Below are positions 59,101 through 64,000 of a DNA stretch of 64,000 nt, piece by piece. Each line of letters starts with the position of its first letter. Positions within the stretch are counted from its first letter, which is position 1. The position numbers and the translations under genes are program-made. The stretch covers positions 1 to 64,000 of the forward strand of contig JBCBEC010000007.1 in assembly GCA_038528965.1 (NCBI GenBank). The letters run 5' to 3'. The notes below the pieces were generated by a model. The model searched no databases, had not been told where the DNA came from, and saw only the letters and a program-made list of their open reading frames with translations. The DNA is from Lewinella sp038528965. Lineage in GTDB: Bacteria > Bacteroidota > Bacteroidia > Chitinophagales > Saprospiraceae.

Positions 59101-60511
59101 CATCCATATTCTCAAACCAGAACAGGGCATCTGCTACACTATCGGCCACATAGTTAAACGAGGTACTAATGAGATCGAGGTCTCCGTCGGTATCCCAATC
59201 GGTGAGCGCAAAGTCTGACATAAAATCAGGACTATCGTTCAAAACGACAGGGGCTGCCCATTCCCCACTGGTGCTTTCCAGACGATTCCACCAATCACGA
59301 GCCTGGGAAGAGTAGTCTCCAGTAGAGATTAAGTCGATGAGGCCGTCCTGGTCTATATCACCCGCAGCAACGGTAGTGCCCGTGTGGATTTCATCAATGG
59401 GCACAACCTCAAAATTAAAGTCGCCCGTATTGCGCAGCCAGTGCTTTGCGTAGAGATCATCGTCGCTACTTGGATTGTGCACTAGGTCATCGTCATACAC
59501 TGCGTATAGATCAACTTGACCATCCTGGTTGACATCGGCAGCAACATGATCTGCGTAGGAAGGCAGAGAAGCTGCGACAGAAAATGCTCCACTCCCTAGC
59601 TGATTTTCCAGAAACATCAGGGTATTGGTCCGAGTGGTATTCCCGCTGTAGTAGGTGGAATAACTTACCGATAGATCAAGCCAACCATCCTGGTTAAAAT
59701 CCGCTACTGTAGTTTGTACAAAGTTGAAACGGTCAGCAGCAGCAGCAATTTCCAATTCCGGCCCCAATTCGAAACAAGTCTCACACGTTTGCTCCAGTAT
59801 ACTGAGGTGAAACGACTTACCGTTCGCACTTGTCTTATCGTACAAGAGTGCAATATCTAAATCATCATCCTGATCAAAATCAAGGATCAGAATATCCTTC
59901 ATGCCCTGGTGGGCCGGAAGCTCGACCTCAGGTAACTCCATATAGACGAATGGAGCTCCTGCCCCACCATTCCAGTTAACGGCGATCTGCCGCTCGGCCG
60001 GTTGATAGAAGAATACGTCCTGCCAGCCATCTTGATCAAGATCACCAAGTCGAAATATCAGGTTGCCTATTGGTGGGGAGGTTTGACCAAGGGGGCGGGT
60101 GAAATTTGCGTTCCCATCATTGCCCCAAAATGGAAAAGCGCTGGCCGCCTCCGCTTCACAAACAATGTCAAGATCGCCGTCATTGTCCATATCTGCTACT
60201 TCAAACTGGGTAGACACCGTTGGAAGGCCCCACCAAGTGGTATCCCCAAAAATTCGCTCACGCGCAAATTTGGCCTGGCCGTCCAGTAGCTCAAAGTACA
60301 CCAAGTGCCCATTTCCACCCCAGCGGCTTCCGAGCAAGTCTAAATCACCATCATTATCAAAATCCGCCAGTGTTGATCGATAGGCACCGGGCGGGTCAAA
60401 AATGACATTGACATTTTCACGTCCAAGTTGTCCAAAACAGGTGGTACAGTACAGCGCGGCTATAAACAAGGGAAGCAGGTACTTGATAGGAAAGAGTATT
60501 ACGCTTTTCAT
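56180..60511 (-). CDS. Giant FG-GAP/VCBS-repeat T9SS surface protein (module copy B)
   Basis: 1443 residues from the ATG at 60511 (MKSVILFPIKYLLPLFIAAL signal); a start five codons earlier is possible. About 14 FG-GAP/VCBS-like units in the first 800 residues carry a DxDxDGxxD calcium-type loop: DFDNDGDLDLLGS, DMDNDGDLDIVC, DLDQDGWQDVF, DVNQDGLADVL and others, suggesting an integrin-like beta-propeller. A module starting VDLATTPIRQCFNSTVVVSY (about 878) and IGPFDPNIKEAYPTGIGPDH (about 1116) matches the 33416 protein. The final 90 residues are a T9SS tail (ITLSPNPTTG). It is divergent from the helical protein at 60628. Confidence 0.93.
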   Translation of the reverse strand: MKSVILFPIKYLLPLFIAALYCTTCFGQLGRENVNVIFDPPGAYRSTLADFDNDGDLDLLGSRWGGNGHLVYFELLDGQAKFARERIFGDTTWWGLPTVSTQFEVADMDNDGDLDIVCEAEAASAFPFWGNDGNANFTRPLGQTSPPIGNLIFRLGDLDQDGWQDVFFYQPAERQIAVNWNGGAGAPFVYMELPEVELPAHQGMKDILILDFDQDDDLDIALLYDKTSANGKSFHLSILEQTCETCFELGPELEIAAAADRFNFVQTTVADFNQDGWLDLSVSYSTYYSGNTTRTNTLMFLENQLGSGAFSVAASLPSYADHVAADVNQDGQVDLYAVYDDDLVHNPSSDDDLYAKHWLRNTGDFNFEVVPIDEIHTGTTVAAGDIDQDGLIDLISTGDYSSQARDWWNRLESTSGEWAAPVVLNDSPDFMSDFALTDWDTDGDLDLISTSFNYVADSVADALFWFENMDGLGNFAYPEQLINLPEEFEEAVFLDINADQRLDVIGKYIVGGRLQVFYLLTADDPAQYELHLLNAIDCAFTDPIGSSDLDGDNDPDLLLLQRNGNIAVLWNEIAEGNGMVESPDYLTPPEVGYRLHHQDVNQDGLADVLVYNNTVILWAKQESAGGIFSPWISLDPGPGILLGELLQGDFDGDGDLDLRYQLRGDDLTYSWVTVPFDQVSGTYVAPIPMELNADFSQSLDTGLDLNNDGVDDVLGEQGFRLSIPGSNYALSPFVPTPVPDPMPYLYFGEPVLGDLDDDPEMELATVNLIWYDLDFIPEHAVQGLVVWDSTANCQFDSLLPPMVGWPVQVISEDQEQLILTNQDGHYGALLPASANEHLVQPLPPSPYWDTCPTDSLLIPPFENPTTVVHFTATANTLCPLLRVDLATTPIRQCFNSTVVVSYENVGTLAAQEVQISLSFDDRFTPVSSSIPWASSTDTSLVFDLAEVPVGGSGSIILEFEPDCEALQLDEEVCFVAQISPNDLCNDDMALMWNGAQLQADASCEQDSVAFQLTNTGSGGMDEPQAYRVHIVNDDIVIFLEGEVQLNPDESVIVRVPRRDEDLRFSIDQPAGHPFPEAVRLLHQACDEVDNDPILSLPNMEGDPFSAQVCRSVIGPFDPNIKEAYPTGIGPDHLIEKDWKLTYTIHFQNTGTDLARTVVLKDTLSPFLDLSTFQPVSSSHAYEWQILADRTLIVTYPDINLPDSTSNLVGSQGLFSYSIVPLAAAPALSLIENRAGIYFDFNPPIITNYTRHTIRKPRLEFVENITICAGETVEGIVMTQDTFLQELIEFDDWEEVYVTQIEVLSLAETIVPVGLDNPGLWQDIWISQDTTVIEYSIGANGCDSLTIFQIDVLTNTSDPAWQDDITLSPNPTTGPLTLTWPDEVYLQQIAIYNVNGQLLQKWTPRQQGQHQLMVHSLPEGAYYLLLQDENGNIARAPFTKINSE

Positions 60512-60627
60512 AGGACTAATATCCATAAAAGCTAATGCTCACAAAAGAACAAATTTTCATATTTTTACAAAAAATGAATCACATTAAATATTGTTAATCA
60601 GTTATTTAAATATTATTTTTTAGCAAA

Positions 60628-62022
60628 TTGAGTTACCCAATAGCATTTCAACTCCTGCGGCAATTGACGGCCCGAGAAGTCAAACAGTTTGGCAGTTTAC
60701 TGGAAACACCGGCTTTTAACCGTCGCGCGGAATTAGCACTCTTGCTCAAATGGTGGCAAGCACATACCCACGAAATGCCTGACCGCCGCCAGGTTTTCCA
60801 GGCCGTTTACACTAATAAATCGTACAGTGATCGGGATTGGTACCTAATGCTAAGCCGACTCCAGCAACTCTTGGAGCAATTTCTTTGCTGGGAAGAACTA
60901 CGGCGTCATCCGCTCCATTCCTACCCGCTGCTACTGCAAAGTTTACGACGCCGAAAGCTGAGCACTTTTTACGAGCGGGCGTACCGCCAAGCCAAAGCAC
61001 AGGCCCAAAAGCGAACCAGAACAGACGCCGAAGTACTGTATTTGGAATACGCTTTAGAAAATAGTTACTACGATTTTGTTGCCAGTCATAAGCGCAAGAC
61101 CTACACCAATTTGCAACAGGTAAGTGATCAACTGGACCATTTCTTCATCGCTGAAAAACTAAAGCAAGCTTGTTTGGCGCATAGTCGTGGGTTGGTAAAT
61201 CAAGAAAGTTATGACATACACTTGCTACAGGCCGTAGAACAAGAATTGACCAAACGGCCAAGCCTGCAGGATATACCGGCTATCAGAATATACCACGCTT
61301 GCTACCAGGCGGTCGTACGGGGTGGCGATGAGACCGCTTTCCAGTATTTGCGAACGGTGATGGACGAATTGATCGCCTATTTTCCGCCCCAGGAGGTCCG
61401 CGATATCTATCTACTGGCGATCAATTACTGTATCCGAGCACTTAACCGTGGAGAGGAGCCATTCGTACGGGAAGCCTTTGCCCTTTATGAGCGCAGTCTG
61501 GTGCTGGGGCACCTGATTGAAGATGGGCATATTCCCGAAAGTACGTACAGCAATATCGTTTCCTTGGGTTTGAAGCTGCGCAAATTTGACTGGGTAGAAG
61601 CGTTCATCGGTGAGCACACTAGCCGCTTACGCGTCAACTTTCGCGATCCGCTGAAAGGGCTAAGCACTGCACGTTTATTGTACTCGCAAGGTACTTTGAG
61701 CGAAGCATTACAGGAATTAGCGAAGGTGGAAACCAAGGCCCCGTTTCTCTATCTGGGGGTAAAGAGTTTACAATTAAAAATCCTTTACGAGCTCGAATCC
61801 TGGGATGCTTTGGACAGTTTACTCGAGAGCTTCAGAGTATACCTGCAAAGGCGGCCCGACCTGGGCTATGTACGAGAGCACTACCAATACCTCATCAACT
61901 ACACCCGCCGTTTACTACAACTCTCACCTGGCGATCAGGAAGGCAAAGCAACACTGGCTAAAGAAATACGAGCAGCTAGTGCCCTACGAGAAAAGGAGTG
62001 GTTTCTTGAGAAAATCAGCTAG
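60628..62022 (+). CDS. All-helical protein of unknown function (module copy B)
   Basis: 464 residues. The only possible start is TTG at 60628 (SYPIAFQLLRQLTAREVKQF), because an in-frame stop lies 18 bp upstream and the next ATG is about 50 codons in. It is paralogous to the 31832 protein across its whole length (LETPAFNRRAE, NKSYSDRDWYLMLSRLQQLL and NYTRRLLQLSPGDQEGK). It is cytoplasmic and nearly all helix. I recognise no family. It is divergent from the giant T9SS protein 116 bp away, mirroring the other module. A stable hairpin follows at 62065. Confidence 0.85.
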   Translation: MSYPIAFQLLRQLTAREVKQFGSLLETPAFNRRAELALLLKWWQAHTHEMPDRRQVFQAVYTNKSYSDRDWYLMLSRLQQLLEQFLCWEELRRHPLHSYPLLLQSLRRRKLSTFYERAYRQAKAQAQKRTRTDAEVLYLEYALENSYYDFVASHKRKTYTNLQQVSDQLDHFFIAEKLKQACLAHSRGLVNQESYDIHLLQAVEQELTKRPSLQDIPAIRIYHACYQAVVRGGDETAFQYLRTVMDELIAYFPPQEVRDIYLLAINYCIRALNRGEEPFVREAFALYERSLVLGHLIEDGHIPESTYSNIVSLGLKLRKFDWVEAFIGEHTSRLRVNFRDPLKGLSTARLLYSQGTLSEALQELAKVETKAPFLYLGVKSLQLKILYELESWDALDSLLESFRVYLQRRPDLGYVREHYQYLINYTRRLLQLSPGDQEGKATLAKEIRAASALREKEWFLEKIS

Positions 62023-62064
62023 TGTTTCCCGTAGAATAGAGTCAAGGCAAAGGCCTCAAACCAG

Positions 62065-62097
62065 TAGCCACCCTGCACAGTCAGCACAGGGTGGCTA
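62065..62097. terminator. Hairpin after the helical-protein gene
   Basis: Perfect 11-bp arms TAGCCACCCTG (62065-62075) and CAGGGTGGCTA (62087-62097) with an 11-nt loop, but no T-run. It lies between convergent genes. A second, weaker near-palindrome (AGACACATTGCAATGCGTCT) lies at about 62154-62173, 10 bp from the stop of the next gene. Confidence 0.6.
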
Positions 62098-62182
62098 GGA
62101 ATCATAACCTAATATACCTCTTTGTATAAAGGGGTGTAAACCTTAGGTCGAAGAGACACATTGCAATGCGTCTTTACATCAA

Positions 62183-64000
62183 TTAATTTACGAGCAAGCG
62201 CCGGACGAGGATTTGCTCGCCGACCGTCACGCGTAGGGTGTATATACCGCTCGGCAATTGCAAACGGGATAGATCAATCCGCAGATCGTCGTTCCAATCC
62301 TGGGTCCATAGCTGTTGGCCATTACTATTGAGCAGCTGTACCTGTCCCGCTTCAACAACTTGATTCAAACGTAGATTCACCCAGTTTTGAGCGGGGTTTG
62401 GATATACGTTTAGGTCAAACTGAACCGTCGTAGGACTAGTCCGGACAGAAGGTGGTGTTCTTAAGCTAGCATTTCCGACAGGTACATCCAGGCTCATCGC
62501 ATCTGCTGCATCCGGTAAGTCCTCGTCTTGTATTTCAACCAAGGCGCCAAAAGGTAGAATGTTTAGGGTGTAGTCTTCCACCTCTCCTTCCGCAAAGGTT
62601 CCGCACGGCTCCGCAAAGTCATTATATTGCATGGCCACCCGCATGCGGGTAGATCCCGGCAGTGCAGAAAGAGGTACCTCAAGACTAGTAATAATCCGAC
62701 CGGTGCTGCTTTCCTCCACCGCTAATTCGGTAACGGGATCGAACTCACCATCCTGGTTCCAATCTACCCATACTCGCCAAAACTCCAAGAAGGCTCCACT
62801 AGAGAAACCTGGACGTAGGCGCATCGTGTTGGAGCTACCACTCACTACCGTTGCACTTAAGCCGGTATAGTCTCCATAACCACCGTCATCTCCCGAAATA
62901 TTATTGATACCACCAGCCAGGCGTACCCGCTGTATCCATTCGTAGAAGGTACTTCCTGCTTCTGCTTCACAGTAGTTGACACATCCTGGTGTATTCTCAC
63001 AATCATCAATAATCACCGTGTAATCCTCCATTTCCCCGTCAAAATTATCTGCACAAGGTTGACGGAAGCCATTAAAGCTCATTACCACTCTCATGCCAGT
63101 TGCACCAACAGGAGCACCAGCTGGAATAGTGATACTTGCCGTTTGTGGACCCGTACCCTGCACCTGAGCAACACGCTCACTAGGATGCTCGAAGATGCCA
63201 TTCTGATTCAGGTCGATATATACGCGCCAGCGTTCTGCGAATGTTCCTCCAGAGAAACCCGGAGTGAGGGTAATCGTGTAGCTATTATCTATAGCCAGAG
63301 CAGCACTCAAACCCGTATAATTGCCATAACCGTCATCGTCGCCAGAGGTATTATCCAAATCAGCTAGCTGAACTCGCTCGATCCATTCAAAAGAAGTGTT
63401 CAGGTTATCGGGCTCATCAATGGAACCGTCACAGTCGTTATCCAGGCCATCGCATAATTCCGGGGCAGCGGGAAATACCGTTTCGTTATCATCGTCACAA
63501 TCACCAGCACACACTCCTACCCCATCGCCATCAAGATCGATATCACTTACGATCAGGGTCGTCTCACATTCGTTAGTAAACTCACCATCGCTCACGTTGA
63601 GAATCACATTGTAAGTTCCTGGTTCGAACGGACCGGCTGGCTCAATACTTAGTTCGATGGGATCTCCATCAGGGTCAAAAGAGCCGGCATCAACATCTTC
63701 GGGGAATATTTCTACGATGCAGTTAGGACCTACTACTGCATTTAAGGCATTTAGACATACGGCTATCGGCGCCTGATTGGCTGCTGCACAAACCCCGTCT
63801 GGATCATCAACGAAGACAGAGGTCGTACAGGAGCTGCTGTTGCCACTGCCATCATCCACTACTAGGATCAAGTTGAAAGTAGAACCTACATCATCACAAT
63901 CTACTTCGACGGTTGGGCCGGTATCAAAACTGAGGTTGACCATGCAATTATCGGTACTCCCTCCATCAATGTCCGAAGGGAAGATGGTCGTTGAACCTCC
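62183..64000 (-). CDS. Large T9SS surface protein with GEVED and MopE-like domains (5' end off window)
   Basis: The frame is open to the window's right edge, so the start is beyond 64000 and the 586-residue part from 63943 is not the full length. Read from the edge there is the end of one HYR-like Ig repeat (DNCMVNLSFDTGP), then a second with Cys and DDGSGNSSSCTTS. Next comes a MopE-like metal-binding repeat (DLDGDGVGVCAGDCDDDNET, then DNDCDGSIDEPD). Two GEVED-type domains follow (YEWIQRVRLAGGINNISGDD and GEVEDYTLNI). The T9SS type A tail (NVYPNPAQNWVN to the end) completes it. It is a secreted surface protein, probably adhesive or calcium-binding. A near-palindrome lies just past its stop. 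Confidence 0.9.
   Translation of the reverse strand, partial: GGSTTIFPSDIDGGSTDNCMVNLSFDTGPTVEVDCDDVGSTFNLILVVDDGSGNSSSCTTSVFVDDPDGVCAAANQAPIAVCLNALNAVVGPNCIVEIFPEDVDAGSFDPDGDPIELSIEPAGPFEPGTYNVILNVSDGEFTNECETTLIVSDIDLDGDGVGVCAGDCDDDNETVFPAAPELCDGLDNDCDGSIDEPDNLNTSFEWIERVQLADLDNTSGDDDGYGNYTGLSAALAIDNSYTITLTPGFSGGTFAERWRVYIDLNQNGIFEHPSERVAQVQGTGPQTASITIPAGAPVGATGMRVVMSFNGFRQPCADNFDGEMEDYTVIIDDCENTPGCVNYCEAEAGSTFYEWIQRVRLAGGINNISGDDGGYGDYTGLSATVVSGSSNTMRLRPGFSSGAFLEFWRVWVDWNQDGEFDPVTELAVEESSTGRIITSLEVPLSALPGSTRMRVAMQYNDFAEPCGTFAEGEVEDYTLNILPFGALVEIQDEDLPDAADAMSLDVPVGNASLRTPPSVRTSPTTVQFDLNVYPNPAQNWVNLRLNQVVEAGQVQLLNSNGQQLWTQDWNDDLRIDLSRLQLPSGIYTLRVTVGEQILVRRLLVN

Noticed and set aside
1..64000. 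tRNA or rRNA genes
   Set aside because: I found no cloverleaf-like sequence or conserved rRNA stretch by eye; a dedicated tRNA scan would be needed to exclude one with certainty.

Overview
This window looks like a chromosomal segment of a Bacteroidota bacterium, most likely of the Saprospiria/Lewinella type. The evidence is indirect. Several large exported proteins end in type IX secretion (T9SS) sorting domains. Some upstream regions carry TAnnTTTG promoter elements. Bacteroidota-typical families are common: SusC-like TonB receptor, DUF3857/transglutaminase-like protein, membrane-LytTR regulator, four-helix-bundle protein, GEVED domains and a paired ECF sigma factor with an anti-sigma-like membrane protein. 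No rRNA, tRNA, CRISPR array, phage or intact transposon was seen.

Layout. Positions 1-3.5 kb hold an ECF sigma factor, an inner-membrane protein with a beta-barrel tail, and a lipoprotein of eleven Cys-rich repeats. Positions 3.7-8.3 kb hold a homogentisate-branch tyrosine catabolism group (flavin reductase-like protein, fumarylacetoacetase, homogentisate dioxygenase), interrupted by a four-helix-bundle gene and by tandem repeats. Positions 8.5-25 kb are mixed single genes: DUF3857 protein, beta-barrel, exported Gfo/Idh oxidoreductase, a Crp/Fnr pseudogene, a LytTR regulator, a Ycf48-like T9SS protein, an intact Crp/Fnr regulator, an SDR, a TonB receptor and a TPR histidine kinase. Positions 26-28.8 kb are a two-gene operon pairing a secreted SUMF1-fold protein with a GGxxDGY-repeat T9SS protein. 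Positions 37.9-41.6 kb are a tandem array of four outer-membrane beta-barrel paralogues plus a decayed fifth. Positions 43.7-47.2 kb are a glycogen group: branching enzyme, a free-standing CBM48 protein and a CBM48-HhH fusion. Positions 48.1-49.8 kb are a second sigma/anti-sigma pair. Positions 49.9-53.4 kb hold an XRE/ScfR-type regulator divergent from PEP carboxykinase, with two long perfect palindromes between them. Positions 53.7-64 kb are dominated by giant T9SS surface proteins.

The most interesting structure is a divergent two-gene module that occurs twice (31832-36124 and 56180-62022). Each copy pairs a roughly 465-residue all-helical cytoplasmic protein of unknown function with a large T9SS surface protein. 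The helical proteins are paralogues, and the surface proteins share a C-terminal region of about 370-380 residues. I know of no description of this pairing. Several short intergenic repeat families are also each present as two diverged copies.

All coordinates come from reading the sequence. Family names are pattern recognition and were not checked against a database. Start codons were moved inward from the longest open frame wherever a signal peptide, a promoter or a neighbouring gene argued for it.
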